DNA from: Geobacillus icigianus
GTDB lineage: Bacteria; Bacillota; Bacilli; Bacillales; Anoxybacillaceae
Direction: 5' to 3'
Assembly (NCBI RefSeq): GCF_000750005.1
Contig: NZ_JPYA01000162.1
Location: forward strand, 62,001 to 126,000
DNA: 64,000 bases
The notes below the pieces were generated by a model. The model saw nothing but the letters and a program-made list of their open reading frames with translations. It made no database searches and had not been told where the DNA came from. Of the stretch, positions 29,712-38,689 are shown piece after piece (the stretch's first letter is position 1; every line of letters starts with the position of its first letter). The position numbers and the translations under genes are program-made.

Positions 29712-30396
29712 CCGCATCCTTCTGACGATCATTTGCTTTATTTTCGGTGCCATGCTCGGGTTTTCGTATCAGCACGCCAGCAAAGAAGCGTCCCGCCGCG
29801 GATGGAAGGACGGCGAGTGGAGCAAAGAGTATGAATATCGTTCGGCGCTTCTTTCTTTGCAAAAGGAAAACCGGTCGCTCAAGCAACAGCTTGTTCAAAA
29901 ACAAGAGGAGCTGGCCGCATGGGAGAAAAAGCTTTCCAAGAAGCAGGAAAGCGAAGCTGGGTTGGCAGAGGAAGCGAAACAGCTGCGCATGTATATCGGA
30001 AAAGCGAGGGTGAAAGGGAAAGGCGTTGCAGTCACGCTTTCCGATTCCTCTTATATCCCCTCTGAAGCGAGCGCTACCGATTACATCGTTCACGAACAGC
30101 ACGTCTGGAGCGTCGTTCATGAGCTGTTCATCTCCGGTGCTGAAGCCGTTGCCATTAACGGGCAGCGCATTTCCCATCGTTCGTACATCGTTTGCAACGG
30201 CCCCGTCATTGAAGTGGATGGGACGCCGCATGCGGCCCCGTTTGTCATTTCGGCGATCGGCAATCCGGATGTGCTCGCCTCCGCGCTCGGACTCCCTGGC
30301 GGCGTTGTCGATCAGCTCGTTGAAGACCATGTCGATGTGAAAGTGGAAAAGCAAGAGGCGATCGTTCTTGATCCGATTTTTGCCCCCAAGCCATAA
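29692..30396 (+). CDS. ylxW: YlxW, DUF881 family protein
   Basis: 234 residues; AAAGGAGG lies before ATG within the divIB 3' end. An N-terminal membrane anchor (residues about 7-25), a coiled coil (about 45-100, LKQQLVQKQEELAAWEKKL) and a C-terminal DUF881 domain (KGKGVAVTLSDSSYIPS, EAVAINGQRISHRSYIVCNG). Members sit in dcw clusters and are expected outside the membrane; the role is unknown. Confidence 0.88.
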   Translation: MKRQARSRILLTIICFIFGAMLGFSYQHASKEASRRGWKDGEWSKEYEYRSALLSLQKENRSLKQQLVQKQEELAAWEKKLSKKQESEAGLAEEAKQLRMYIGKARVKGKGVAVTLSDSSYIPSEASATDYIVHEQHVWSVVHELFISGAEAVAINGQRISHRSYIVCNGPVIEVDGTPHAAPFVISAIGNPDVLASALGLPGGVVDQLVEDHVDVKVEKQEAIVLDPIFAPKP

Positions 30397-30415
30397 GGAA
30401 GGGTGGTGAAGCGCA

Positions 30416-31126
30416 TTGCACCCAAAAAGACAGCGGTATTTTGCCGGAGTCGCCGCCGTGTTTGGCATGATGATCGCGGTGGGGCTGCGCACGACGCTGC
30501 CTGCAGAAGGACGCGACACGCGCGACATTTGGCAGCTGCGCGCCGATTTGACGAAAGAGCAGAAACTAGAACAGCAGCTGCTTGACGAGCTTGAAAAGTA
30601 TGAGGAGCGGCTGCGCTACTATCGACAAAAAGAGGCGACAGGCGGGGCAGAGGCGCTCGAGACGACCGTCGCCGAACTTCGCGAAGAGGCCGGGCTGACG
30701 GAAGCAAAAGGCCCCGGTGTTGTGCTGACGATCGCGCCGCTTGCCGGCTATGTTGGGCCGGTCGCGGCAACCGTGTCGCCGGAGCTGCTGCAACGGCTGG
30801 TCAACGAGTTGAATAAGTACGGAGCGAAAGAAATCGCCATCGGTGGGGAGCGGCTGACGAATGGGACGGCGATTCGCGACGTCAACGGCATCACCAAAGT
30901 CGGGCTCCGCCCCGTGGGGCTGCCCACCACCGTCAAAGTGATGGCCGATGATGTCGATAAGCTGTACAGCGGATTGTCTGTTTCCCCGATTCGCGATGAC
31001 TTTGCCGTTGAAAATCTGGACTTGGCGATCTCTCCCCCTCAACCAACCGTTGTCCTTCCGCCTGCTTCCGCGCGGCCAAATGTCAAGTATATGGAAACGG
31101 TCAACGCCGGCAAGGAGGGGAAATAG
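30416..31126 (+). CDS. ylxX: YlxX, second DUF881 family protein
   Basis: 236 residues from TTG with GGTGG upstream. The build is the same as YlxW: N-terminal hydrophobic anchor (about 9-25), coiled coil (about 40-85, KLEQQLLDELEKYEERL), DUF881 domain with GPGVVLTIAP, INGT-type GGERLTNGTAIRDVNG. A paralogue of ylxW lying directly after it, as in B. subtilis. Confidence 0.87.
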   Translation: MHPKRQRYFAGVAAVFGMMIAVGLRTTLPAEGRDTRDIWQLRADLTKEQKLEQQLLDELEKYEERLRYYRQKEATGGAEALETTVAELREEAGLTEAKGPGVVLTIAPLAGYVGPVAATVSPELLQRLVNELNKYGAKEIAIGGERLTNGTAIRDVNGITKVGLRPVGLPTTVKVMADDVDKLYSGLSVSPIRDDFAVENLDLAISPPQPTVVLPPASARPNVKYMETVNAGKEGK

Positions 31127-31127
31127 G

Positions 31128-31490
31128 ATGTGGCTGCCGCTTCTTGGCTTGCTGCTTGGGTTTGCCATCGGCGTTCTTGCCGGCTGGGAAGTTCCCGATG
31201 CCTATTCCAGTTATTTATCGATTGCCATTTTGGCTGCCTTTGATACATTAATAGGAGGGTGGCGCGCCCATTTGCAGCAAACGTATGACGAAATGGTATT
31301 TATAACGGGATTTTTTTTCAACATTGTTCTTGCTGCAACTTTAACTTTTCTTGGGGTGCATCTTGGTGTAGACTTGTACTTAGCAGCCGTGTTTGCTTTC
31401 GGCGTTCGCCTTTTTCAGAACATGGCCATCATCCGCCGCCTTTGGCTTGCCGAGTGGGCGAAGCGGCGGCAAAATCGTGAAAAAAGTTAA
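31128..31490 (+). CDS. sbp: Small basic protein Sbp (DUF1290)
   Basis: 120 residues, AGGAGGGG before ATG. Three hydrophobic segments and the family signature LAAFDTLIGGWRAHLQQ in the middle; the C-terminus is basic. In B. subtilis the homologue lies between ylxX and ftsA and has no known role. It follows ylxX by one base. Confidence 0.88.
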   Translation: MWLPLLGLLLGFAIGVLAGWEVPDAYSSYLSIAILAAFDTLIGGWRAHLQQTYDEMVFITGFFFNIVLAATLTFLGVHLGVDLYLAAVFAFGVRLFQNMAIIRRLWLAEWAKRRQNREKS

Positions 31491-31666
31491 GCGAACGACA
31501 GGGAAAGTCTTTTCGCGTGTTGAATTATTTATGAAAGAAAACGAGCAAACGAAACAACCGTTCATAGATGAAAAGAGTGGGGAAATTTCAGCCGAAAAAG
31601 GAGGTGTCGCTGCTTACTGAAACGCCGGCCGGCACCGGCGCGTTTTTAGTAGGCAGATGCCAAAAG

Positions 31667-32935
31667 ATGAGCAGCAATGAGATCGTCGTGAGCTTAGATG
31701 TGGGAACATCGAGCGTCAAAGTCATCATCGGAGAAATGCTAGGAAGCTCCATCAATATTATGGGAATTGGCAATGTCAAATCAGAAGGGCTGAAAAAAGG
31801 TGCGATTGTTGATATAGATAAAACGGTGCATTCCATCAAGCGCGCGGTCGAACAAGCGGAACGGATGGTCGGATTGTCGATTCGCCGCGTTATCGTCGGG
31901 GTGGCAGGAAGCCATATTCAGCTTCATGATTGCCATGGCATCGTGGCGGTGGCAAGCGAAAACCGTGAAATCAGCGATGAAGATGTCGCGCGCGTCATCG
32001 ATGCGGCTCAAGTCGTCTCGATTCCCCCCGATCGGGAGATTATTGGCGTCGTTCCGCGCCAGTTTATCGTCGATGGACTGGACGGTATTCATGACCCGCG
32101 CGGCATGCTCGGCGTCCGTCTGGAAATGGAAGGGACTATGATCACTGGCGCGAAGACCGTGTTACATAATCTTCTTCGCTGCGTGGAGCGAGCCGGCTTG
32201 GAGATCAGCGACATTTGCCTTCAGCCGCTAGCCGCCGGCTCGCTTGCGCTGTCCGATGACGAGCGGCATTTGGGAGCGGCGTTGGTCGATCTTGGGGGCG
32301 GCTCGACAACGGTAGCCGTCTTTGAACAAGGGGCGCTTCAAGCCGTTTCCTCGCTGCCGGTCGGCGGCGAGCATATTACGAAAGATTTGGCGATCGGGTT
32401 GCGAACGACAACGGATGACGCGGAAAAAATCAAACTGAAGCACGGGCATGCGTGCTACGATTACGCTTCTGAAGAGGAAGTGTTCAGCGTCCCGATCATG
32501 GGCACGGATCAGCACCAACAGTTCAGTCAGCTCGAGATTGCTGACATTATTGAAGCGCGAGCGGAAGAAATGCTGCAAATGGTCCAGCAGGAAGTGCGCC
32601 GGCTCGGGTTTCGCGATCTTCCCGGCGGCTATGTGCTGACCGGCGGCGTGGCCAATCTGCCGGGGCTGCTTGAATTGGCCCATATGGTGCTCGGGACAAG
32701 CGTTCGCGTTGCCATGCCAGACTATATCGGCGTGCGTGACCCGCAATATACGGTTGGCGTCGGGCTGCTCAAGTTCGCCTATCGGCAGGCGCAGCTGCAA
32801 GGGAAAGCGGTCCCGGCCGCTGCTGCCGCGGAGCCGGCGGACCGCCCCGCGCCGAAACAGCAGATGAAGCCCAAAAAGAAAGAGGACCATTTCGGAAGGA
32901 AAGTCAAACGATTTTTCGGTTCTTTCTTCGAATAG
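31667..32935 (+). CDS. ftsA: Cell division actin-like protein FtsA
   Basis: 422 residues from MSSNEIVVSLDVG, which aligns with B. subtilis FtsA. Actin-fold motifs: VSLDVGTSSVKVIIGE (phosphate 1), VDLGGGSTTVAVF (phosphate 2) and VLTGGVANLPG. The C-terminus ends in the amphipathic membrane helix GRKVKRFFGSFFE after a variable linker. It tethers FtsZ to the membrane. The SD at this ATG is weak. A very strong SD (AAAGGAGGTG, 31602-31611) lies 56 bases upstream in an open frame but without ATG, GTG or TTG at a proper distance. Confidence 0.93.
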   Translation: MSSNEIVVSLDVGTSSVKVIIGEMLGSSINIMGIGNVKSEGLKKGAIVDIDKTVHSIKRAVEQAERMVGLSIRRVIVGVAGSHIQLHDCHGIVAVASENREISDEDVARVIDAAQVVSIPPDREIIGVVPRQFIVDGLDGIHDPRGMLGVRLEMEGTMITGAKTVLHNLLRCVERAGLEISDICLQPLAAGSLALSDDERHLGAALVDLGGGSTTVAVFEQGALQAVSSLPVGGEHITKDLAIGLRTTTDDAEKIKLKHGHACYDYASEEEVFSVPIMGTDQHQQFSQLEIADIIEARAEEMLQMVQQEVRRLGFRDLPGGYVLTGGVANLPGLLELAHMVLGTSVRVAMPDYIGVRDPQYTVGVGLLKFAYRQAQLQGKAVPAAAAAEPADRPAPKQQMKPKKKEDHFGRKVKRFFGSFFE

Positions 32936-32961
32936 AGATTGAAATGTAGGAGGATTCGGCA

Positions 32962-34089
32962 ATGTTGGAGTTTGAGACAACGGTTGATCAGTTGGCAACG
33001 ATCAAGGTGATTGGGGTCGGGGGCGGCGGCAACAACGCCGTGAATCGAATGATTGAGCACGGGGTGCAAGGTGTCGAATTTATCGCAGTCAATACCGATG
33101 CGCAGGCGCTCAACTTGTCAAAAGCGCCGATCAAGCTGCAAATCGGGGCAAAGCTGACACGCGGCTTAGGTGCGGGGGCGAACCCGGAAGTGGGAAAAAA
33201 AGCGGCTGAGGAGAGCAAGGAGCAAATCGAAGAGGCGCTGCGCGGCGCCGACATGGTGTTTGTCACCGCCGGCATGGGCGGCGGCACGGGAACGGGAGCA
33301 GCGCCGGTCATCGCCCAAATCGCCCGTGAATTAGGGGCGCTGACGGTCGGTGTCGTGACCCGTCCGTTCACCTTTGAAGGGCGGAAACGCGCAACTCAAG
33401 CGGCCAGCGGCATCGCCGCCATGAAGGAAGCGGTCGACACGCTCATCGTCATCCCTAACGATCGGCTGCTCGAAATTGTGGACAAAAACACGCCGATGCT
33501 CGAGGCGTTCCGCGAAGCGGACAACGTATTGCGCCAAGGGGTGCAAGGCATATCCGACTTGATCGCCGTGCCGGGGCTCATCAACCTTGACTTCGCCGAT
33601 GTGAAAACGATCATGTCCAATAAAGGCTCGGCATTGATGGGGATTGGCATCGCCAGCGGGGAAAACCGGGCGGCGGAGGCGGCGAAAAAGGCCATCTCCA
33701 GCCCGTTGCTCGAAACGTCCATCGATGGCGCGCAAGGGGTGCTCATGAACATCACCGGCGGGATGAACTTGAGTTTGTATGAGGTGCAGGAAGCGGCCGA
33801 TATCGTCGCTTCGGCGGCCGATCAGGAAGTGAACATGATCTTCGGTTCCGTGATTAACGAGAACTTAAAGGATGAAATCATCGTGACGGTCATCGCGACC
33901 GGATTCAACGAAAACGTCGCTTCGCAGTCGCGTCCGCCGCGCATCGGCACGGCAACGAAGGCCGCGCCAGCACCGAAACGGGAAAAGCGCGACGAACCGG
34001 CGCAAGATTACGCGGCGCTCCGTTCGGGGCAAGCGGAAGACCCGCTCGATATTCCCGCCTTCTTGCGAAACCGCAACCGTCGCCGCTAG
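32962..34089 (+). CDS. ftsZ: Cell division tubulin FtsZ
   Basis: 375 residues; AGGAGG precedes ATG. GTP-binding signature [10 protein letters not shown] near residue 105, catalytic T7 loop [11 protein letters not shown] near residue 208, a variable linker and the C-terminal peptide [16 protein letters not shown] that binds FtsA, SepF and others. It forms the Z ring. ftsA-ftsZ is 26 bases apart. Confidence 0.98.
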   Translation: MLEFETTVDQLATIKVIGVGGGGNNAVNRMIEHGVQGVEFIAVNTDAQALNLSKAPIKLQIGAKLTRGLGAGANPEVGKKAAEESKEQIEEALRGADMVFVTAGMGGGTGTGAAPVIAQIARELGALTVGVVTRPFTFEGRKRATQAASGIAAMKEAVDTLIVIPNDRLLEIVDKNTPMLEAFREADNVLRQGVQGISDLIAVPGLINLDFADVKTIMSNKGSALMGIGIASGENRAAEAAKKAISSPLLETSIDGAQGVLMNITGGMNLSLYEVQEAADIVASAADQEVNMIFGSVINENLKDEIIVTVIATGFNENVASQSRPPRIGTATKAAPAPKREKRDEPAQDYAALRSGQAEDPLDIPAFLRNRNRRR

Positions 34090-34245
34090 CAGCGGCCGCA
34101 GATAGTAGCAGCTGCGGACGGCAACGGACGACAGCAACCGCCTATAGCGATGAAAGAGAGGCTGACCCAAAAGGTTATCTCTCTTCAAGATTGGCGCAAC
34201 GTATCGTGCGGCAGAAGCAGTCAGCCCGTATATATAGCAACGAAA

Positions 34246-34285
34246 GAGGGTGTCTCGATCCTTTCGGGACACCCTCGTTTTTTTT
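34246..34285 (+). terminator. Terminator of ftsA-ftsZ
   Basis: GAGGGTGTC at 34246-34254 pairs with GACACCCTC at 34268-34276, followed by eight T. A weaker hairpin (AAGAGAG / CTCTCTT) lies upstream at about 34153-34187. 34286-34515 shows no gene; the serine protease gene bpr that B. subtilis has here is absent. Confidence 0.92.
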
Positions 34286-34517
34286 GCTTAGGTGTTGACG
34301 TGTGCTTGCCGCCTCTTGGCATCGGTGGGGAACGGACCGCAAGGGGGCGTGCGGCGGGCGCTTCTTTTCATTTGGCTGCCGCTTGTTTTAGCAAACACGG
34401 TCAGGCGGCCGCGCTCTTGGGTTTTTCGGCTTCTCTTTTCGTTCCCCTTGGCATGATGCGACACGAAACGAAACGGCTCCTTGGCGCTTGCCGTTGATCT
34501 GCCGCGATTCCCTTCGC

Positions 34518-34585
34518 TTTGACAAAACATCCTTTTTTTCACGGCCACCGATTGACAGACTTCCTGCTGGCAGGTGCTATATACT
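34518..34585 (+). promoter_or_regulatory. spoIIG-type promoter with Spo0A box
   Basis: A Spo0A box in reverse orientation, TTTGACAAA, is at 34518-34526, an exact match to TTYGACAAA. TTGACA at 34552-34557 and TATACT at 34580-34585 are 22 bases apart. This abnormal spacing is the known hallmark of the B. subtilis spoIIG promoter, which SigA polymerase uses only with phosphorylated Spo0A. A second weaker box-like ATTGACAGA overlaps the -35. Confidence 0.75.
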
Positions 34586-34627
34586 TGTTTCAGACAAAGC
34601 CGCTGGGGGCGGGGGAGGGCTTTTGTT

Positions 34628-35542
34628 TTGGTCGTCTATCTCGATGTCATTTGGCTGCTAAACGTTTGCTTTGACGCGCTGCTTCTGTGGCTGACGGCGC
34701 TTATGCTCAAGCGGCCGATCGTCTGGTGGCGATTGTTGGCCGGAGCGCTCATCGGCTCCATGCTCGTGGTGCTGTTATTCACCCCTGCTGCCGCCATCGC
34801 CCAACATCCGCTGAGCAAAATCGGCGTGTCGGTGCTGATTGTGCTCGCCGCTTTCGGTTTTAAGCGGCCGCGTTATTTGCTTGAAAACATGCTAGCGTTT
34901 TATTTTGCTACCTTCGCTGTCGGCGGCGGCATGCTGGCGGTCCATTACTTTTTCGCCCAGCATTGGTCGGTTCGGCAAGGGCTTCTTTTCATGCGCCAGC
35001 CCGGAGCGGGCGACCCGATCAGCTGGCTGTTTGTGATCGTCGGGTTTCCAGTTTTATGGCTGTTTTCGCGCCGCCGTGTGGAAGCGATTCGCGAAAAAAA
35101 ACTTCGGTTTGAGCATATCATCGACGTCACCGTCATCTGGGACGGGCGAACGCTCGCGCTCCGCGGCTTGATCGACAGCGGAAATCAGCTCGTCGATCCC
35201 CTGACGAAAACGCCGGTGATGGTGGTGGAGCGGGAAAAAGCGAAAGGGGTGCTGCCGGAAGACTTGCTCGTTTGCCTCGGCAGCCATGCGTCCTTAGACG
35301 CTCTTCCAGAACGATGGATGGACCGTCTTCGCCTCATCCCGTATCGCTCCGTTGGCAGCGGCCCGCAATGGATGATGGCCATTAAGCCGGATGGCGTAAT
35401 GCTGCGGTATGAAAACGAGTGGCTGGAGGTGGCGCACGGGCTCGTCGCGCTCAGCACGGAACCGTTGTCAGCCGATGGGGAGTATGACTGCATCGTCCAT
35501 CCGAAAATGGTGCAGACGGGAAGGAACGTAACGGCTTCGTAG
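34628..35542 (+). CDS. spoIIGA: SpoIIGA, pro-SigE processing protease
   Basis: 304 residues from TTG with GGGGGAGGG nine bases upstream; the following VVYLDVIWLLN aligns with B. subtilis SpoIIGA. Five N-terminal membrane segments (to about residue 150) and a C-terminal aspartic protease domain with the motif RGLIDSGNQL, catalytic Asp183. It cleaves the pro-peptide of SigE in the mother cell after a signal from the forespore. It lies directly before its substrate gene. Confidence 0.95.
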   Translation: MVVYLDVIWLLNVCFDALLLWLTALMLKRPIVWWRLLAGALIGSMLVVLLFTPAAAIAQHPLSKIGVSVLIVLAAFGFKRPRYLLENMLAFYFATFAVGGGMLAVHYFFAQHWSVRQGLLFMRQPGAGDPISWLFVIVGFPVLWLFSRRRVEAIREKKLRFEHIIDVTVIWDGRTLALRGLIDSGNQLVDPLTKTPVMVVEREKAKGVLPEDLLVCLGSHASLDALPERWMDRLRLIPYRSVGSGPQWMMAIKPDGVMLRYENEWLEVAHGLVALSTEPLSADGEYDCIVHPKMVQTGRNVTAS

Positions 35543-35655
35543 GCGCTTCTTGGCCTGCCGGAGCGGTAGGCCGTGCTTAATGGGAAAAAACAGTCGGTTT
35601 CGTAGCTCGTTACTATATCATACTCGCTTTTGATGCGTTTAGAAGGGGGATTTTC

Positions 35656-36375
35656 ATGAAAAGATGGAAATTTCGTTTCATGTACTGGCTGTATAAGCTG
35701 CTGGCGAAAATCGGCCTGAAGGCGGATGAAATTTATTATATCGGCGGCAGTGAGGCGCTTCCCCCGCCGCTGACAAAAGAGGAGGAAGAGCAGCTGATCG
35801 CGCGGCTTGCCGCTGGCGATGAGACGGCCAGATCGCTGCTTATTGAGCGCAACTTGCGCCTCGTCGTTTACATCGCGCGCAAGTTTGAGAACACCGGCAT
35901 TCACATTGAAGATTTGATCAGCATCGGAACGATCGGCCTCATCAAAGCGGTCAACACGTTCAACCCGGAGAAAAAGATCAAGCTGGCCACATACGCCTCC
36001 CGCTGCATTGAAAACGAAATTTTAATGTATTTGCGCCGCAACAATAAAGTGCGGGCCGAAGTATCGTTTGATGAGCCGTTGAATATCGATTGGGACGGCA
36101 ATGAACTGCTGCTGTCCGATGTGCTTGGCACAGAAGACGACGTCATTACGAAAGACTTGGAAGCGGACGTCGACCGGCGCCTGCTGCTCAACGCCTTGCG
36201 CCAGCTGAGCGATCGTGAGAAGCAAATTATGGAGCTGCGTTTTGGCCTGTCAGGCGGTGAAGAAAAAACGCAAAAAGATGTCGCTGATTTGCTCGGCATC
36301 TCGCAATCGTACATATCGCGGTTGGAGAAGCGGATCATTAAGCGGTTGCGCAAAGAATTTAATAAAATGATGTAG
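35656..36375 (+). CDS. sigE: RNA polymerase sigma-E factor (pro-SigE)
   Basis: 239 residues. The N-terminal 25-30 residues are the basic, membrane-associated pro-sequence ([19 protein letters not shown]) removed by SpoIIGA near the [14 protein letters not shown] site. Sigma-70 regions follow: region 2 ([38 protein letters not shown]) and region 4 with [19 protein letters not shown]. It controls early mother-cell sporulation genes, including several in this window (spoVD, spoVE, ylbJ by analogy with B. subtilis). Confidence 0.97.
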   Translation: MKRWKFRFMYWLYKLLAKIGLKADEIYYIGGSEALPPPLTKEEEEQLIARLAAGDETARSLLIERNLRLVVYIARKFENTGIHIEDLISIGTIGLIKAVNTFNPEKKIKLATYASRCIENEILMYLRRNNKVRAEVSFDEPLNIDWDGNELLLSDVLGTEDDVITKDLEADVDRRLLLNALRQLSDREKQIMELRFGLSGGEEKTQKDVADLLGISQSYISRLEKRIIKRLRKEFNKMM

Positions 36376-36382
36376 ACAGGCG

Positions 36383-36406
36383 GCGGGGCGAGGCTTCGCC
36401 GCTTTT
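36383..36406 (+). terminator. Weak terminator between sigE and sigG
   Basis: GGCGA at 36387-36391 pairs with TCGCC at 36396-36400, followed by GCTTTTT. A short stem suggests partial read-through into sigG. Confidence 0.5.
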
Positions 36407-36425
36407 TCCATGTTGGACAGGCTGT

Positions 36426-36453
36426 GCATATTTTTCCCTCCCGAGGAGATACT
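36426..36453 (+). promoter_or_regulatory. Candidate forespore (SigF/SigG) promoter of sigG
   Basis: GCATA at 36426-36430 and GATACT at 36448-36453, 17 bases apart, resemble SigF/SigG elements (GyaTA and an ATACTA-type -10). A transcript from here would start near 36460, inside the hairpin described below. Confidence 0.45.
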
Positions 36454-36490
36454 GAAAACTGACGACTTAGCATCTCCTGATGGGAGGGAA
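36434..36490 (+). promoter_or_regulatory. Long hairpin that hides the sigG ribosome binding site
   Basis: TTCCCTCCC at 36434-36442 pairs with GGGAGGGAA at 36482-36490, which is the sigG SD. AGGAGAT at 36444-36450 pairs with ATCTCCT at 36472-36478. Together 16 pairs with a small internal loop and a 21-base apical loop. Only transcripts that begin upstream, such as read-through from sigE, contain both arms. Confidence 0.75.
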
Positions 36491-36494
36491 CAAC

Positions 36495-37274
36495 TTGACA
36501 AGGAACAAAGTCGAGATTTGCGGCGTAGATACTTCGAAGCTTCCCGTCCTCAAAAACGAGGAAATGCGTGAACTGTTTCGGCGGATGCACGAAGGGGATT
36601 TAGAAGCGAGGGAAAAACTAGTCAACGGCAATTTACGCCTCGTGTTGAGCGTCATTCAGCGCTTCAACAACCGCGGCGAGTTTGTAGATGATTTATTCCA
36701 AGTCGGCTGCATCGGACTTATGAAATCGATCGATAATTTTGACCTCAATCAAAACGTGAAATTTTCCACCTATGCGGTTCCCATGATTATTGGCGAGATT
36801 CGCCGCTATTTGCGCGACAACAACCCGATCCGCGTCTCCCGCTCGCTGCGCGACATCGCCTACAAAGCGTTGCAAGTGCGGGAGCGGCTCATGAGCGAGA
36901 CGGCGAAAGAGCCTTCGACAGAAGAGATCGCGAAAGAGCTTGGCGTTGCCCATGAAGAAGTCGTTTTCGCCCTTGATGCCATTCAAGATCCGGTTTCATT
37001 GTTTGAGCCGATTTACAATGATGGCGGCGACCCGATTTACGTGATGGATCAGCTGAGCGACGAGCGCCACCGTGACAGCCAATGGATTGAAGAGATCGCC
37101 CTCAAGGAAGGGTTGCGGCGGCTGAATGAGCGGGAAAAAATGATCATTCGGAAACGGTTTTTCCAAGGAAAAACGCAAATGGAAGTAGCCGAGGAAATCG
37201 GTATTTCCCAAGCGCAAGTGTCAAGGCTAGAAAAAGCGGCGATCCGGCAAATGAACAAAAACATTCAAGTGTAA
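36495..37274 (+). CDS. sigG: RNA polymerase sigma-G factor
   Basis: 259 residues. TTG is chosen: GGGAGGG lies six bases upstream and the protein then starts like B. subtilis SigG (SRNKVEICGVDTSKLPVLKN). Region 2 (NLRLVLSVIQRFNNRGE, FSTYAVPMIIGEIRRYLRDN), region 3 and region 4 (GISQAQVSRLEKAAIRQM) are complete. It drives late forespore genes. The poor start codon and the leader hairpin both suggest deliberately low translation. Confidence 0.96.
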   Translation: MTRNKVEICGVDTSKLPVLKNEEMRELFRRMHEGDLEAREKLVNGNLRLVLSVIQRFNNRGEFVDDLFQVGCIGLMKSIDNFDLNQNVKFSTYAVPMIIGEIRRYLRDNNPIRVSRSLRDIAYKALQVRERLMSETAKEPSTEEIAKELGVAHEEVVFALDAIQDPVSLFEPIYNDGGDPIYVMDQLSDERHRDSQWIEEIALKEGLRRLNEREKMIIRKRFFQGKTQMEVAEEIGISQAQVSRLEKAAIRQMNKNIQV

Positions 37275-37275
37275 C

Positions 37276-37297
37276 GGCTGCCTAGGCAGCCTTTTTT
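37276..37297 (+). terminator. Terminator of sigG
   Basis: GGCTGCC at 37276-37282 pairs with GGCAGCC at 37285-37291, then six T. Confidence 0.9.
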
Positions 37298-37369
37298 CTT
37301 TGGTACATAACCGTTCCGCGCCCGTCATATAGATGAAAGAGAGGGAAGAGGAAAGGCGGGGAAGAATCG

Positions 37370-37618
37370 ATGATGAGAATTTCCGAGTTTCAGACGAAAG
37401 ATGTCGTCAATGTGGCCAACGGAAAAAAGCTTGGCAATATTGGCGATATTGACATCGATTTAGATACGGGCAAAATTCGTTCGCTCATCATTCTAGGCGC
37501 CGGAAAAATGCTTGGGCTGTTCGGGCGCGAGGAAGCGATCGTCATTCCGTGGCAAAACATTGTCAAAATTGGTGCTGATGTCATTTTAGTTCGCCTTCAC
37601 GATGCCGATGGGGGATGA
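37370..37618 (+). CDS. ylmC: YlmC/YmxH family PRC-barrel protein
   Basis: 82 residues (or 81 from the second ATG). A single PRC-barrel-like domain with the typical start RISEFQTKDVVNVANGKKLG and IDLDTGKIRSLII. YlmC and YmxH of B. subtilis are this short; both lie near sporulation or division genes and have no defined role. The B. subtilis order sigG-ylmA-ylmC is kept except that the ABC-transporter gene ylmA is absent. Confidence 0.85.
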   Translation: MMRISEFQTKDVVNVANGKKLGNIGDIDIDLDTGKIRSLIILGAGKMLGLFGREEAIVIPWQNIVKIGADVILVRLHDADGG

Positions 37619-37766
37619 ACAACACGCCCGCAGGCATGGGGGACGCGTCCGCGTGCCGGCCCGTTGTCCCCGCTTCGCCCGGCGTTTTGGGGTGCAATGT
37701 TGATAGGGCGGAGGGATCGGCACTCGGCTGCCGCAGCGCTACGTTTCGCGACATCACCGGCAAGAT

Positions 37767-37775
37767 TTCGACAAA
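37767..37775 (+). promoter_or_regulatory. Possible Spo0A box upstream of pgeF
   Basis: TTCGACAAA matches the reverse Spo0A consensus TTYGACAAA at all positions. An AT-rich -10-like TATGATAAAAT follows at 37808-37818, before pgeF. A nine-base match can occur by chance. Confidence 0.3.
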
Positions 37776-37868
37776 ATCACAAATAAAGGTTATCATCCGT
37801 CAACAAACTATGATAAAATAGGAAAAAAAGTGATGAAAAAACGACAAACAGGCGTGGAGTTGACGCGA

Positions 37869-38687
37869 ATGCCGGATGTGTTTCAACACGACTCCCACGG
37901 CTGGCTCCGCTGTACGGCACCCCCGTTTGCTGGGGCGGTCGTTGGGATGACGACAAAACAAGGAGGAGAAAGCAAAGGGGCGTTTGCCTCGCTCAATATG
38001 GGGCTGCATGTCGGCGACGAGCGCGCAGCTGTCGTCAACAATCGCCGCCGCCTCGGAGAATGGCTCGCTTTTCCGCTTGAGCATTGGGTGTGTTGCGAGC
38101 AGGTGCACGGTGCCGAGATTCAGAAAGTCACCAAACACGACCGCGGGAAAGGGACCGATGATTGGGGCACCGCCATCCCGGGCGTTGACGGGCTGTACAC
38201 AGCGGAACCGGGGGTGTTGTTGGCTCTTTGTTTCGCTGATTGCGTGCCCGTTTACTTGGCGGCGCCGTCGGCGGGACTGGTCGGCCTTGTTCATGCCGGC
38301 TGGCGGGGAACGGCGCGCGGGATTGCCCCAAAGATGGTGCAGCATTGGCGGTACCAAGAACGGGTGGAGCCAGACGCCATGTATGTCGCCATTGGCCCCG
38401 CTATCGGTCCGTGCTGTTACACGGTCGATGATCGGGTGATCGCCGGTTTGCGCGCGACTCTTCCGAAGGATTGCCCGCTGCCATGGCGGGAAACAAGCCC
38501 TGGGCAATATGCCCTCGATCTCAAGGAAGCCAATCGGCTTCAGTTGCTCGCCGCCGGTGTTCCGAACAGCCAAATTTGGGTGTCCGAGCGCTGTACAAGC
38601 TGTGAGGAAACGCTGTTTTTTTCCCACCGCCGCGACCGTGGGACGACCGGAAGAATGGTGGCGTTCATCGGCCGAAGGGAGGAATGA
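37869..38687 (+). CDS. pgeF: YlmD/PgeF, laccase-domain peptidoglycan editing factor
   Basis: 272 residues. The frame is open from 37830, but [15 protein letters not shown] matches the N-terminus I recall for the Geobacillus protein of known structure. Metal ligands of the COG1496 family are present: His in CCEQVHG (near residue 80), Cys in FADCVP, His in VHAGWRGT. In other bacteria this family hydrolyses wrongly built UDP-MurNAc-L-Ser or acts on purine nucleosides. It starts the ylmD-ylmE-sepF group and overlaps or abuts ylmE. Confidence 0.88.
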   Translation: MPDVFQHDSHGWLRCTAPPFAGAVVGMTTKQGGESKGAFASLNMGLHVGDERAAVVNNRRRLGEWLAFPLEHWVCCEQVHGAEIQKVTKHDRGKGTDDWGTAIPGVDGLYTAEPGVLLALCFADCVPVYLAAPSAGLVGLVHAGWRGTARGIAPKMVQHWRYQERVEPDAMYVAIGPAIGPCCYTVDDRVIAGLRATLPKDCPLPWRETSPGQYALDLKEANRLQLLAAGVPNSQIWVSERCTSCEETLFFSHRRDRGTTGRMVAFIGRREE

Positions 38688-38689
38688 TC

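Noticed and set aside
31531..31620. 29-codon frame (starting MKENEQTKQPF) before ftsA
   Set aside because: No SD in front of the ATG, and the good SD near its end lies inside it. Too little evidence for a leader peptide.
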